From NCBI GenBank assembly GCA_947685225.1, contig CANTUV010000009.1, positions 2,170,001 to 2,234,000 on the forward strand: a stretch of DNA of 64,000 nt, given 5' to 3'. This stretch comes from Garcia nutans. Taxonomy: Eukaryota > Streptophyta > Magnoliopsida > Malpighiales > Euphorbiaceae. A program made the position numbers and the translations under genes. Positions 20,755-35,577 of this stretch are shown here, piece after piece. The number at the start of each line of letters is the position of its first letter. Within the stretch, counting starts at the first letter, position 1. The notes beneath the pieces are model-generated. The model saw only the letters and a list, made by a program, of their open reading frames with translations. It ran no database searches and was not told where the DNA came from.

Positions 20755-23202
20755 TCATGAATTATATGTATCCCAGTCAAACCTGGGTTGTGAAAAAACC
20801 TCATAGTCAATTGCTCCATCAACAATACTGTCAATAGACTGGATGCCTTCCAAAATCGCTGGTTGAAAACCATCATTATCAGGAGGCAATAATTTGTACA
20901 TTACTAATAATGCAAGAGTGAAAATGGCCTGTAACTTTGTGGAGTCTCCTTGGACTGCAAAGAACAAAAGCATTGAAAGGAGGAATAAATCATTGCAGAA
21001 CCGCATAATGCATAATACTGTGTCCATCAACCTCCCATCATTGCCTGCTGGAAATCCCCGGACTCTATATACGAAAAGAAAGTTGTACTTGTCAACCACA
21101 TACCTATACCCAAAATAAACTGCACCAACAGGGACCACAATTGGAGCAAACGACGAATATATCAAGGTCAGGGCAAATATAGTCAAATTAAATGCATAAT
21201 ATTGTGCAAAACCGAATTTCTGTGTGTGCATGGGAGATGTTCTGCTGATTGGATACTCTGAGAGATCTTGACCCTCTGGATCAATCAGTCTGGGAGAGTC
21301 GAAAACATTATCATGCATCAATGGTCTCTGAAGGCTATCTATGGTTTGATTTTCCAAGGGGTACTCTACACTTTGCTCTGGTACTAGCTGAAGCATGTCA
21401 TTCTTCTGAAATTTTTTAAGCTTCGTCCTTATTCAAGGGACTGGAGCTAATAGATCAAAAGATATTCCCAACAAAGTGTTTGTTATTAGAAATGCAAGAG
21501 AAGAGAGGCATGGTCTTGAAAGGAATGAAGAACTCATGTATTGCTCAATCCTCTTGCAATCTTCTCCATCCAAGTAACACCTACCAAGATTGCACTTTCT
21601 AAAGAAGACTCGACCAGTGCTCTCAGTAAAATAAGGTTTACAAGGAAGAAGCAAACCATCTTCAAAAGTGCGGCCCTTTGCTCCCCAGACACAGTGAGAC
21701 GTCGTTCAAACTTGGACAAATAAGAAAGAGCTGAAAGGACTATTATATACATGCTCACGATGCTCACGAATATAATAACATTAGGAACGAACTGGAAAAT
21801 CAGGGATCCAAACCAGCTGGAAGTTTGCACCCAAGCCAACCATGATTGGGCATGATCCATTGCTTCTGCATTAATTATTCGACCAGCACTTGTCAGGGCT
21901 GTTATGACTGCAAGAGGAGAACTAAAAAATAAAAGCATCAACAGTAAGCATGTGTTGACAAACAATCTCCGCAGCCTCAGTGAAAACTTTGTTGAACCCA
22001 AATGGTTCCAGTAAATATCCGTTGCCAATGGGGCTCGTTCAACTTTCCATTTATTCCTATGCAGCTGCAACTCCATAACCGAAAGGAACTTACCAAAGCG
22101 CCTTTTCCTCTCATTTTGGAAGTCCTGAACAGCTTTATTGGCGGCGTAAAACATCTTTGAAAATCACAAACGCAACTCCTGCACTTGGTGCATAGCCTTC
22201 CTTATATGCTGCCAAATATGACTCCAATTCCGCTCTAACTTCTTGTAATTTCATCAGCTTCTCTTCATCTGTGTAACCTAATCTATCCATCATCTGACCC
22301 CACAAAAGCTTAACCCTTCTGCACAAATAAATCATCCAGCTCCTTAATCTCTCCCTAAAACTCTCTGCCACAATGTCATTATCATTTTCTTCAGGTAAAA
22401 GTCTAGACTCAATTCTAGCAACCAACCAAGTAATTTCATCCCTGACCCTAGCCAATTCAGTGGCTAAATCATCTAATGTACACAAATCCATAGGCACAAC
22501 AACCTTATAAACCTTACCAGGATACCTATGTTGGAAATAATCACGCAACAAACGTCTATCATCCCCCAAACTCTTAGGCAATCCCTGAACCATAATAGTA
22601 AAGATTGCACTAGAATTCACATTTGAGTCTCTCAAATTCCCATTCCCATCTCTAAATCTAGTAATCCTCAACCTCTCTTCAATCGAAGAGATACCAAAAT
22701 ATACTAAACCAACAATAATAACAACAAACAGAAAATGAATCCACAAATAACCAGAACCCTTTTCAATATGATTAATAGTAGTCTTAGAGAATTGATCATC
22801 AAGCAAAGCAGTCCCAGCATAAACATTCAGCGGAAGAATAATACAAATCGACAAAACAGCAATACCTAACAGAATAGCAAAACTACCACCTTCAATTATA
22901 AGAAATTGTGCGGCGTCGGCACCACAATGGCGAGCGATCTCTCGTCCAGTAGCATGCCAGACAGCAAGAAGCTTAGAGGCAAGAGCAGAAAGACCAGGAA
23001 TTCGTCGATGGTCACTCCGAAGCCTGACGAAGATAAAAATAAAGACACAAAAGAATAATCCGATAGCTGAAATATTGAGAAGGTACTGTATGTTACCGAA
23101 CCAGGGGTCAGGGACATTGATATCGCCGTCGCCGGAAGAAGGAGGAAGAGAAAAAGATTGATTCATTGAAGGGATTGGGAAGATTATGAGAGGTGGGTCC
23201 AT
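20755..23202 (-). pseudogene. OSCA/CSC1-like calcium-permeable channel, intronless and disrupted
   Basis: Members of this family (DUF221, OSCA/CSC1, TMEM63-like) are multi-pass membrane channels gated by osmotic or mechanical stress. Starting at the ATG 23200-23202, an N-terminal membrane segment ([19 protein letters not shown]) is followed by further segments, a cytoplasmic loop with [11 protein letters not shown], then [90 protein letters not shown] and a C-terminal FDWDTYNS. The RXW8/At1g58520 type is the nearest I know. Three breaks occur: one extra base in the T run at 22148-22151 after FKDV, a small deletion at about 21581-21588 after ESAIL, and TGA at 21433-21435 where relatives have Trp. 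There are no introns, although relatives are, as far as I recall, multi-exon, so a retrocopy is likely. Sequencing error could explain one break, hardly three. Confidence 0.85.
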
Positions 23203-23402
23203 AATTGAGGGATTTGATTCGATTTTTAGGGTTTATAAGAACAAAATTCTAGGAATTTCCTTCATTAGGAAAATTTGTAATTACGATTGCAATAACAGAG
23301 ATTAAAGAGTGAAAGAAAAGAAACCTGAGATTTCTTGGCTTTAGGTTTTGTTGTTCAGAGTGAGAGAGGGAAAGGAGCTTTAGGTTTTAATAACTTGTCA
23401 TA

Positions 23403-26400
23403 TTGTAAATTAAATTGATTAAATTAGTTATAAGTATCATTTATAATTAATAATTATTATAATATATAAATATAAATTTTAATTTTAATATAAAATATAA
23501 ATATATATTTTTGTATATAAATATTTTATATATAAATATGTGTATATATTTATATTTATATTTATATATCGATAACATTTTTTAAAATTTAATTTTAATA
23601 TTTATAATATTTATTTTTATCTCATAATTATTTTTTTATTTTATCTTATTAAATTATAAAAAATATTATTTTTTTGGTAAAATTATTTTAATAACTTATA
23701 AAATAAAATTAATATTTTATTATTAGAGTAGATAAATATTTTACTATTTTATGAGTTTAATTTTTTCTTTAATAAATAAAAAATTGTTTCTTTTATTTTT
23801 TTTAATTTTTTAAGATGCATTATGATTTTATTCAATTATATAATAAAAATATAAATACTTATAAAATAATATTTTGAGTTAATAAACTAATACATTAGTT
23901 CATAATATAGTTAAAGTAATCGTTCAAAGTGCAGATTTTCAGTATTAAAATTTTACTCTCATAAGAGCTTTAAATTGTAATATTAAATAATAATTATATA
24001 AAAATATATAATTAATAATTAAGTATTATTAAGTATTATTGTATCAAAAAAGTTTGAGTGATTATTTTTTTTCTTCAATTATTTTTTAAAAGTTATGAAA
24101 AATAAAAAATTTGGACAATTTAATTATTAATTATTTATACATATTTATAAATTATAGAAGTAAAAAAACTAATTTTGATTTGGTTATTTTCATATTATTT
24201 AATAGTATAAATGTATTTCAAGTAAGCCTAATACATAGATTCATATAGTATAAAATATAAATTTTAAAATTAATTAAATGAATGAAAAATATAAATTATA
24301 TTTATGATTATAATAAAATATAATTTTATAAAATTTTTTATTTTTTTATACAATTCATTATAAAAATAATAAGTTATTAAAATTTTTATATAATTTATCA
24401 TAATACATATTAATCTAAAATTAATAAATTATTTATATTATATAAATTCAAGAACTAAACTATATTTAAATCTTAAAAATAAAAATCAAAATCAAAATAA
24501 AAAATATAATGAAATTATTAAAATATAAGTGATTTATTAAATATATTTTATTGAGATTGAAATGGGAAAAGGAAGGGGAGATTACTGTTGATAAAAAAAA
24601 CTAAAAAAAATGTAGGGGTGGGCAAAATAAGGAAGGGAATGAAAAATTCATTTGTTTTATATACAGTGAATCACATTCTCATTTAAATTATTATATATAT
24701 ATTTATTGATATACACATATATATTTATATATATAATGTTATATATATATATATAGCTATCTGAATTTATCGTTTTTAGTCACTTTGTTCTTTAAATTTT
24801 CAGATTAACATATAGCTTCATGAACTCGCATTTTCTTAATTTATAAACACAAACTTACAGAATTATACCGAATTATGTCGAGTCACTGAGGTATCTATTT
24901 GATATAAAATATACAAATACGAGGATAAAGTGATAAGTATTTAGTAATATAAGTGTCTGTTAGTTAAAAATAAATAAGTACATGGGACAAAAAGGTTAAA
25001 TATGTATTTGGCCTATATATATTTTAACGAGGCCCTTACATCACTTTGGAAATATCTATATTTTATTTTTTTATAAAACAATCTTAGTCATTTAATTATA
25101 CAAAAAATAATATTTAAAAAATATTACAATAAGTAATAATAAAATCGAGAATCAAACAAAACATACAAAAAGTAAATGCCAAAATCATATATAACTATAA
25201 CATTATATAAAGGATAATTTGATACATAAATTAAAAAAAATACATTATAATAAAGTATAAATATATAAAAAAGAGTAAATTTAAAAAAAAAGTAATTAAT
25301 AACAAGAGTAAGAGCTAAACAGAAATAATATCAATTAAAATAAAATAGTAATTAATGATCAAAACTAATTAATAGTAATGAAATAATACTAATGAAATGG
25401 TAAGAGCAATGGTTAAAAAAATAGCACTAATTAAAATAAAATAGTAATTAATAGTATGGTCAAAAACTAAAAATAAATATTACTAATAAAAATAAATAGT
25501 AAAATAAATAAAAAATATGAAATTACTATTTATCTATAATGATTTCAAGTTATTCTTTAAACTACATCATTTACTTATTTATATTTAATTAATAATATCT
25601 TATAATAATTATATTAATACTTTATTTATTTTCATTCAACTCATAATATTTCATTCTTAATTTCTTATTTATTTTTTCTCTCACTTTAAAAAAATTTTAA
25701 TTATTTTTTGTATTTTTATAAAAAATTAAAATACGTATACCCCCGAAGCAATAAAAAAATATCATTTTAATATAAATTAAAATTGATGATAAAGATTAAT
25801 AAATTAAAATTGATGATAGAAACTAATATTTTATGTTAAATATAAAAAAATTTTAATTTTGAATATATAAACATATTAAAAATTAAAAATATATTTTTAA
25901 TATATATACATTTATAGGTAAGGATATATATAAGGGTAATGGTAAAATTGGTAAAAAAAGAAGAAGCAAAATTACCTTAAATAAATAGTAATTTTGCTTT
26001 TTACGTTAAATATAAAAGATTTTTACTTTTTAATATATTTATATTAAAAATTAGAATAGCTTTTTTAATCTATAAATATATATACAAGGGTAAGGAGATA
26101 TATATAAGGGTATTCTACAATAATTTTGCTTACATTTTAAATTATTAAATTATGGAATAGATATTGTTGAGAGAAGAAAATCCAACTCATGTGCTAATTT
26201 GACACGATGCAATCCTATAATGTGTTGGACACTATTATAGTTCTGCTTCATATATAATTCGTGTTTTCTTAGAATGCCTGACCTCATCAACAAAATCAAA
26301 TGCGTGTAATTTGATTTAATCATATCCCAGCACAAAAAAAAAAATCAATCAACCTAAACAAATACATCCTAAATTTCAAGTCTTAATCTAATTAGATAGT

Positions 26401-27839
26401 TTCATGACTCTATTGGTTAAGTGCAAGGATCTTCAAAGAATTCCTGAAGGCCTATATATTGTCTCTATATCTACATATATCTTATCTTATGTAGTTGCAT
26501 GGCATCATAAAGTAAAATTATGAGTTCACATTAAACAAAATTATTATGAAAAATAATATATATGCACATAACATCTTATCTAATCTTGTTTATATTGATT
26601 AAGATGCAATAAAACTTGTATCTGACAGACATACTTGAGTTCACAGTAATAGATATATCACATCTAAATTAATTTATTTTTCAATTTAAAGTAATGAATA
26701 TAACATTTTTATCAATAATTGTCCGTATTAATTGATGTACACTAATCATTAAATGATGACGAATAAAAACTATAATTTTATTGTAAAAATTGGCTCTAAA
26801 ATAGTAGATGCTACAAATATTTATGATTGATAATCTATATATGTTTATATTATTTTAAAATAAATAATTTATTTGTAAAAAAATATTTCATAAAATTAAT
26901 TTTGATTTTTAAAATAAAAAATTCATATATAATTAATCAAAGTATCAACTAGTGTTTCCAAAAGAGATTAGATTAGCCGATCAAACTAGTTTAATTGGGA
27001 ATCAAAAGTTTATCTGGTTTAAACATACTGAAAAATTTAATTTTTAAGAAATCAATCAAAATTAGTCTTTGGATCGGATAAGTTTAAATCGAACCGAACC
27101 AATTTTTTTAGTTTTTGAGTATATTTTGAATAAAATCATAGAAAAGTTTTAAATTCATTTTTTATCAGTAATAAATTTAATATGTAATATTTTTAAATAA
27201 ATAAAATATATATTTCATTATTTTTAAATGTTTATTTTAAAATTTCTATGATTTTTAGATTTTTTTGTTAATATTTATAAAAAAAATTCATAATATTATT
27301 ATATTACTAAACCAAAGGCAACCCAATTAAACCAATTAAATCATAAATCAATTATTAATTCGGTTTAATATCTAGCATGATTTTAAAACATTAGTATCAA
27401 CAATAATGAAAAAAGAAGAAGAAGAATTATTATACCATTCAATATATTTTGATAAAGAACGTGTCGCCTTAATGTGTAACCTTAACTAACAAATAAGTCG
27501 TATACTAAGACATATGCTAGCGGTAGGTAAAGTATAAATTTTTTCATGACAATTGATTCATAATCGATTAATTTTCTCCTAATTTAATATTTAAAAAAAA
27601 CAAATTAGAATATTTATAAATTAACAGAAAAATCTAAATCCGAGAATTTTTATTACGATAAATTAACACTCATTTAAAATTATATTACATATATATATAT
27701 TATTTTAAGGGTGAATAGTATATTTTCAATTTTACCCATACTTTACTCTTCTTTTATTTTTTAATTTTATTTTCAATTTTACCCTTTTTTTGGTTTTTGT
27801 TTATTTTTTTTATATTTTTACCCTTTTATTTATGTTTTG
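23403..27839. other. very AT-rich spacer
   Basis: About 4.4 kb without a recognisable gene. It contains (TA)n-like tracts at 23500-23570 and 24690-24755 and local duplications (see 25831-26120). Short open frames here, such as the one at 26150-26335, have no conserved features. Confidence 0.6.
25831..26120. repeat. two related copies of a ~115-base AT-rich unit
   Basis: Copy 1 (25831-25945) and copy 2 (26003-26120) share GTTAAATATAAAA, ATATTAAAAATTA, TTTTTAAT and end in GGTAAGGAKATATATAAGGGTA. They are separated by a 57-base stretch that contains AAAATTACC and AGTAATTTTG. The arrangement suggests a local duplication or two ends of a small element. Confidence 0.6.
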
Positions 27840-30800
27840 TTTTTTATCTATACTCAACTCAACAAAATTTTAATCCCAAGTCAATTGAGGTTGGCTATAT
27901 AGATTCTTTTTTTTTCACTCAGCATGATTTAGGGTTATCTCTTCTGATAGATATAACATCATAAGATCATTTTTGGATCACCTTTGACTAAGTCAGTTTA
28001 GGCTTACCTCTGTCTCTCTTAGTTATATATACCCTAACTTATTCAATTTTTCTAATCGGCGCATCGCTAGGTTTTCGTTTCACATGGCCAAGCCATCTCA
28101 TTCTATGCTATCTTATCTTATCCTTAATAGGTGATACCCCCACTTTTTTTCTAATGCACTTATTGTGAATTCTATCCATTATAGTATGACCACACATTCA
28201 TCTTATCATTCTAATTTTCGCAACATACATTTTACTCATGTGTTGTCCTTTTACTGCCAAACACTCACTACCATACATCAACCCGTATTGCAGTGCGGTA
28301 GAAATTTTCTCTTAATTTAATTGGCATCTTTTGATCATATAAAACTCATGTAGTACCTATCCACTTCATCCAATCAGCTTTAATAATATGACTTACATAT
28401 TCTTCACAATCCCCGTCTTCTTGAAAAATAGAGTCGATGTATTTAAAATGAGTACTATAAAGTACTGTTATTTCGTCTAAAATAATTTCGTCTCTTTCTC
28501 TATTCTCGCTATTAAATCTACAATACATATACTCGGTCTTAGTCCTACTTAGCTTAAAATTCTTAGGTTCCAAAGTGCTTCTCCATAACTTTAACTTTGA
28601 CCTATCTCTACTTGGGTCTCATCTATTAATACAATATCATCTGCAAACATCATACACCAAAGGATGTCATAATGTATATATCTTGTTAGCTCATCTATGA
28701 CCAAGACAAAAAGATAAAGGCTCAAAGATGAACCTTGGTGTAATCCAATAGAAATAAGAAAATTCTTAGTATCCCCTCCCACAGTATGGATACTGGTGAT
28801 GGCTCCCTCGTACGCATCCTTTAAGACTTTGATATATCGTATAGATATTCTCCTACTCTCTAAGACCAACCATAAAACTTCTCTAGGGACTCTATCATAC
28901 ACTTTTTTCAAATCAATAAAAATCATATATAAGTCATTCTTCATCTCTCTATACTTTTTTTTATCAAATCTCTGATAAGAAAAATAGATTCCATAGTTGA
29001 CAAACCAGATATAAAGTCAAACTGATTTGGAGAGATACAAGTATCTAACCGCAAACTGTATTTCACAACTCTCTCCCATAATTTCATAGTATGACTTATA
29101 AACTTTATACCTCTATAATTTGAGCAATTCTGAATATCTTTTTTATTCTTAACAATGAATATCAAATTACTTTGTCTCCATTCATTAGGTATTTTCTTTG
29201 TACTTAAGATCTTATTGAACAAAGATGTCAACCATGCAACTTCTGTATCTTCCAAATATTTCCAAACCTCAATAGGTATCTTATCTAGTCCACAAGCTTT
29301 ATCAACTTTCATCATCTTCAAAGCTTCCTTAACTTTCGAAAACCTAATCCGTCTAGTGTATTTCATATTTTTCTCCTGCCTAATGTTTAAACCCTCAATG
29401 TTACCACTATGGTTACCATTAAGAAGTTTCTCAAAATATATTATCTATCGTTCCTTAATATCATCTTCTTGAACTATAACCTTATTCTCTTTATCTTTAA
29501 TGCACTTAACTTGGTTTAAATCATGACATTTCTTTTTCCTTCTTTTAGCCAATTAATAGATAACTTTTTTTTTCCTTCTTTTGTTCCAAATTTCTCATAC
29601 AAACTCTCTAAAAATTATACTTTTGCTTGACTAACTATCTTTTTAGCATATTTTTTGCTTGTTTATACTGCTCAAAAGTATCATTGTTATTGCATTTGGG
29701 CAAATTCTTATATCATTCCCTTTTACTTCTTACCGCTTTTTGTACTTACTCATTTCACCACCAAGACTCTTTCGAGGTATATTCACACCTTTTAAATTCT
29801 CCAAGAATCTTTCTAGCTACTATTTTAATTGTTGTAGACATGCCTATCTACATATCATTTTATGATATACTCACATCTTCCTCCCACCCTCCAACTTTGA
29901 CCAACTTATCATTGAACAATAATTATTTTTCACCTTTTAAAGTCCATTACATAATCTTAGGAATATTGTTCCCCCTTGGCCTACTAGTTAACCTCTTAAA
30001 CTTGACATTCAAAACCACTAACCTATGTTGAGTGGTCAAAGCCTCACTTGGAATAACCTTACAATCATTGCATCGAGTTCGATCGGCTTTTCTTGTAAGC
30101 ATGAAGTCAATCTGACTTCTTTTTTATCCACTTTTAAAGGTCACTAGATGAGATTCTCTTTTTATAAAATATGTGTTTGCTAGAATCAAACAATAGACTA
30201 AAGCAAAATCAAGGATACTCTTACCTTCTTCATTTCTAATTTCAAAATTATACCCTCCATGTACATCCTCAAAACCTAATTTGTCTTTTCCTATATGTCC
30301 ATTTAAGTCTTTTCATCATTGTTATTACTCTTGAGCAAACTCTTATATCATTTTCTTTTACTTCTTACCGCTTTTTGTACTTTCTCATTCCACTACCAAG
30401 ACTCCTTCGAGAGATATCCACCCCTTGTAAATTCTCTAAGAATCTTTCTAGCTACTATTTTAATTATTGTAGACATGCCTATCCACATATCATTTGATGA
30501 TATACTCACATCTTCCTCCCACCCTTTAGCTTTGACCAACTTATTCTTGAACAATAATTATTTTTCACATTTTAAAGTCCACCACATAATCTTAGGAATA
30601 TTGTTCCTCCTTGGCCTACTAGTCAACCTCTTAAACTTGACATCCAAAATCACTAACCTATGCTGAGTGGCCAAAGCCTCACCTAGAATAACCTTACAAT
30701 CTTTGCATCGAGTTCAATTGGCTTTTCTTGTGAGCATAAAGTCAATCTGACTTTTATTTTGTCCACTTTTAAAGGTCACTAGATTAGATTTTCTTTTTAT

Positions 30801-31745
30801 AAAATATGTGTTTGCTAGAATCAAACAATAGGTTAAAGCAAAATCAATGATACTCTTACCTTTTTCATTTCTAATTCTAAAATTATACCCTCCATGCACC
30901 TCCTCAAAATCTACTCTATCTTTTTCTACATGTCCATTTAAGTCTCCTCATATAAAAATATTTTCATCATTTGAAATCTCTCGAATAAGTTCATCCACAT
31001 TATCCTAAAATTTTTGCTTGCTCTCCCCATCCAACCCAACTTGAGGGGCATATGCACTAACTATGTTTGATAGTCTCATTTTGAAGCATAAGTTTAATTA
31101 AAATAATCATATCGCTTACTCTTATCATTGCTACAACCGTCTCCTTTAGATTTCGATATAAAATTATACCTACTCCATTTTTACTTCTATCTGTACCTGT
31201 ATATCATACTTTATATCCAGTATTCTCAACTTATTTACTTTTTCCTCCAACCCATTTAGTCTCTTGAATACAAATACTAATTTTCTTTCTCTCCATAGTA
31301 TCAACAAGTTCTCTCGGTTTACCTATAAGAGATCCAATATTCCAAATTCCTATTATGATCTTACTCCCTACTTGTTATTTCTTATGCTTCTTTCTATAGA
31401 ATATTTTACCATTATCTGAACATGTATCTCTCGTATTACTCGTATTTTGGACTAACTTTTTTATCCACACTCGTCGATGATGTGAAAATTCTTATTTAAT
31501 ATGCGCCACATCCGGATGTCGACATTGCGTGTCGTATTTTGGAAATGCCCTATACCCTTGCTTATTCTTCACTACACCTGGACTCCGATGTAGCGTGTCG
31601 CAAGTAGGAAACCCCCAACGATATTATTATTAGAATCCATATTATGAGATGTGACAAAAATTTTACGCTGACTGTCACCTACCGCAACCATCCTCTTTTA
31701 CCCAAGCTTGAGACCGACTATACACAAAAAACACATGTATAGACG
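27840..31745 (-). mobile_element. RTE-type LINE, decayed, near full length
   Basis: Reverse transcriptase blocks in order on the minus strand are: KMMKVDKACGLDKIPIEVWK, NCSNYRGIKF and PNQFDFISGLSTMESIF (28941-29366), then MIFIDLKKVYDRVPREVLW, GLHQGSSLSLYLF and the catalytic FADDIVLIDE (28591-28944), then a C-terminal part with LSRTKTEYM and ILDEI (28346-28573). Upstream, an endonuclease fragment with GKSIIDFALTYCLILANTYF and KSQIDFMLTR lies at 30714-30899. The 3' end near 27850 has the CAACTCAACAAAA...AATCCCAA tail known from plant RTE elements. Many stops and frameshifts, and an internal duplication, make it inactive. Confidence 0.88.
29679..30949. repeat. ~635-base tandem duplication inside the LINE endonuclease region
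   Basis: Unit 1 is about 29679-30314 and unit 2 about 30315-30949. Both contain CTTTTTGTACTT, TAGACATGCCTATC, GGCCTACTAGT, ATAAAATATGTGTTTGCTAG and CCATTTAAGTCT in the same order. They differ at perhaps one base in ten, so the duplication is not recent. Confidence 0.88.
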
Positions 31746-34700
31746 GAGTTTTCATTTTTTTATCTATATTTTTTATTAATTGAAATAAAATAATAAAATA
31801 ATTTAAAGATATTTTTATCTCTTGTTTATATTATAATTCTTAGTGAACGTTATGAATTATATTTTTAAAAATGATACTTTTTACATTTTTGATTTTATAT
31901 TATTATTTTAATTTAATTTTTAAATTAATAATATAAATTTAATTATTTTAAAAAATTTAAAATGAATATCCTATTAATTATAATTGAATTTAAAATTTTA
32001 TATTATTTAGGTTTATATTTAATAGATTTTTTATCCACTTAAAGATGCTTATATTTATAATTTTTTTGTGGCTTCTATATTTATAATTTTTGACAACAAA
32101 TATATTTTCATTTTACCCTTTTTTATTTATTAATGTCATTTTGTATAAAATTCATGTAATAAGAAATTTAATATATTTATATAATATATATATTTTAATT
32201 TTTAAATGGGCTAATGTTGTCATTAACTTTTAATATATATAATAAATAATATATAAAATATAAAAATTAATAATATTATAGAAATATAAATAAAATAAAA
32301 AAATATATACCCAAATTAATAATCAAATATTTAATTAAATAATTAAATGATGCATTATTGTTTAAATTATTATTTATTAATAATATTTTTAATAAATTTT
32401 TTATTAGATAATATCAATAATAAATTATTAATATACTATATATTTATATAGTATTGACCATTATATTTAATATTTATTTTTTGCTTTATTTTAAATGTTA
32501 TTAAAATTTTACATTAAAATATTTATTATTTATAATTATTAAAAATAATTATTTTATTTTTATATTTAATTTTTCCTAAATATATATTAAATTTATTATC
32601 CCTCTTTGTTTAGTACATCAAATATATCACATCTGTTTAAATTATATATTGATAAATATTTTAGTTTAAATTATAAAAAATAAAAATTATTATTAAAAAA
32701 TTTAGTCTCACAGCATTGTGCGGGTAGACTTCGAGCTTGTAATATACTAAAACACCCACACTTAATGAATAGTTAAATTTTAAAAAAACCAACCATTTAT
32801 TTTGAATTTTTAGTTTTGCCATTTTTCTTTTATTTTTTAATTTTCTTTTATTTTTTATTTTTATCTAATAAATAGTGAAATTAAAAAAACCATTTTTTTT
32901 ATAAATTATCAGTTTTACCAATTTTCTTTTTTTTCTTTTTTTTCCTTTTTTTATTTTTTAACCTTTTGATAACTTGAGAAATGTTTCAATAAAAAGTATT
33001 TAAGGTTCAAATTTAATTTTATAAGATAAAATATGTCTTTACTTTAATTACATATTTTTTTTTATTCTTTTCTCTTTATATTTAATTATTTAAATATAAA
33101 ATTAATTAAAAATATTAAATTTAGATATTGTATTTATATTTTTACTCTTAGTTGATTTTATTTTTTTTAATTTATGAGTGTTATATTTTATTATTAATTG
33201 ATTTTATTCTCATTTTTAACTCATAAGCTATATTATTATTCTTTAGAAATTATTAATTCTTAGAATAATGACTTTTTAAAATTTTTATTATTATTTTATC
33301 TTAATTTTTTAATAGATAATATAAATTTATTTATTTTAAAAATAATTTAAAATGGAAATGTAATTATTATAATTGGATTTCTAATAAAAATTTTAATTAA
33401 TAAAAATTTCAAAAATTTTAAAATGTTAATTAAAAATAAAATTAAAAATTAATATTTTAATTATTTTCAATCAAAATTAATTAAAAAATACCTTAATACA
33501 TTATACATATCTTATTATAAATATTTTTATAATATATAAAATAAAAATTTTTAACATTATGTTATTTATGTATATAATATTATTTTCATGTATTAATCAT
33601 TTATTAATATATGAATTATAATTATATATTAATACATAAATTATTTCTTTATTTAGATGTAAGGTAAAATATATAATCTGTTCCATAGCACATGCTTATT
33701 TTATGGTTGTAGAATCTAAATGAGAATCCAATAATATCACTCATTGTTGTGAAATTTGATTAGTGCTATTTTAATAATTAATTTATAAATTTTAATAATA
33801 TACACTAATTTTAATTGTTTTAATTATTGCAAGAAGTTTATTAACTTATTTATTTAATATTTACTTAATTTTATTTATTATAATATTATTTTTAATGTCG
33901 ATTCAACCTTAAATCCACCATAATTTATTTTTATTGGTTCAAATATAAGATTTTATTTAACAATTTTTCTAATAATAAAGAAAGCTGACCTGCTATATTT
34001 TACTTATTATTTATCTTTTGCTTATCACATGTGAGGAAATTTTGGGTACACTAAAATCTATTTAAAAAGAAAAACATGACATGTCAATTTTTTTTAAAAA
34101 ATATTTTATAATCTTTAAAAATATTCATTTTTTTTTTAAATTTAATTAAAAATATATTTAATATATGCTTTTATTGTATTGTATATATGTGTAGCTATAT
34201 ATTAGATGAACGCGGAGATGAGACTATGATGTAGACAAAGGGGGGGCATCTGTTCCTTTCTCTTTTTTTTTTTTTTTTAATTTGTAAATATATTTTTATA
34301 TTAAAATTTTTAAAATTTCTTTTTTGTCCCCCTTAAAAATTTTAAATTAATCTATGTTCTTTACATTACTTGTAAAGAGTAAAAAATAAAAATTAGAAAA
34401 ATATAATTTTTTTAGCTAAATTAATTTTAACCCATTCAATAAATTAAATGATTAAGAAGAAATTAAAAGATTAAGAATAAATTAAAAATACAATAAAAAA
34501 TAACAAATTGAGAAAAAAAAGAATTTGAATCTTTATTTTAAAATTTTTTTCTTTACTTTTTTATTTTATTATTTATACCTCTAAAATTGTGTAATGACAT
34601 TTTACTTTAAATATTAAGTTATTCATGATTTATTTTTTTTATCTTTATTTTATTTTTTGATGTCTATTCAATAAACTCACATATCACAATTCTCAAAAAT

Positions 34701-35450
34701 ATTATATTTTACATGTATCATCAAATAAATTTTACTAAAAAGAAATTTCTCAAAGCCAAATATAATATTAAATTAATTTTCAAAAATATTATTTTTAATG
34801 CATCAAGTAAATTTTGCCCATCTTTTTTTTAAGTTCTAATTTCGTCCGTGGATGCATACTAGATATTTTTAAATTAAAAATTCATGTTTTGAGTAAATTT
34901 AAAAGGAAGAATAAATGTGAATATGTTTGAAAATATAGATTTTTGTTGCACAATTAATTTTTTATGAATCCAAAAATGTAAACAAATCCAAAAAGTGGAA
35001 ATATTTTCAAAGTACTTACCCTCATTATATATAAAAAAATATATACATAAAATATTTTCAGTTAAATTTAAAAACAATATTTTTAAAATTTAGATTATGT
35101 GAAAATTAAAAAATATCAAATTATATAATCTTCTTATTGGAATTTTTTAAACACACTCAAAAATAAAAATATTTTTTAAAAATATTCATTTTCTTTTATT
35201 TTATTTCAAAATATCTATTTTTTAATTTTTAATTTTAAAAATAACTCAATTTTAAAAGTATACACCTAGTGGTGTACTAAAAATGTATAGTATACTAAAA
35301 AAAATTATTGGCTTTAGGAAAAAAATTAAAAATTAAAAATTAAAAATTAAAAAAGATAAAAAATTAAAAATAAAAAAGACGCAGTATAAATTTTTAATTT
35401 ATCGGCGTGATTGGACTCCAGACAAAAAAAAAAGATAGGGGAACAAGTAA
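31746..35450. other. very AT-rich spacer upstream of the SYD-like gene
   Basis: No gene is recognisable. Homopolymer T runs occur near 32931-32955 and 34261-34280. A less AT-rich 60-base stretch at 32704-32762 (CTCACAGCATTGTGCGGGTAG) resembles common plant repeat ends but cannot be assigned. Confidence 0.6.
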
Positions 35451-35577
35451 ATGGCGTTTTAATAATTTCGGAGTAACATACACACGCCGAATATCTTCGC
35501 ACGTGCCAGAAAAAAATGAACGAATTGGGTGCCTGAGGTCGGTTAGGAATTCATTTTCTTTTCGAGGGTTTACATGA

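Noticed and set aside
26150..26335. 61-codon minus-strand ORF
   Set aside because: No motif and starts from a random AT-rich context.
29627..30666. Two similar plus-strand ORFs suggesting a duplicated membrane-protein gene
   Set aside because: Both are antisense to LINE endonuclease sequence that is duplicated; hydrophobicity comes from T-rich DNA.
32704..32762. Possible Helitron or other element end (AGCATTGTGCGGGTAG)
   Set aside because: It resembles frequent plant repeat ends, but no second end or hairpin could be defined.
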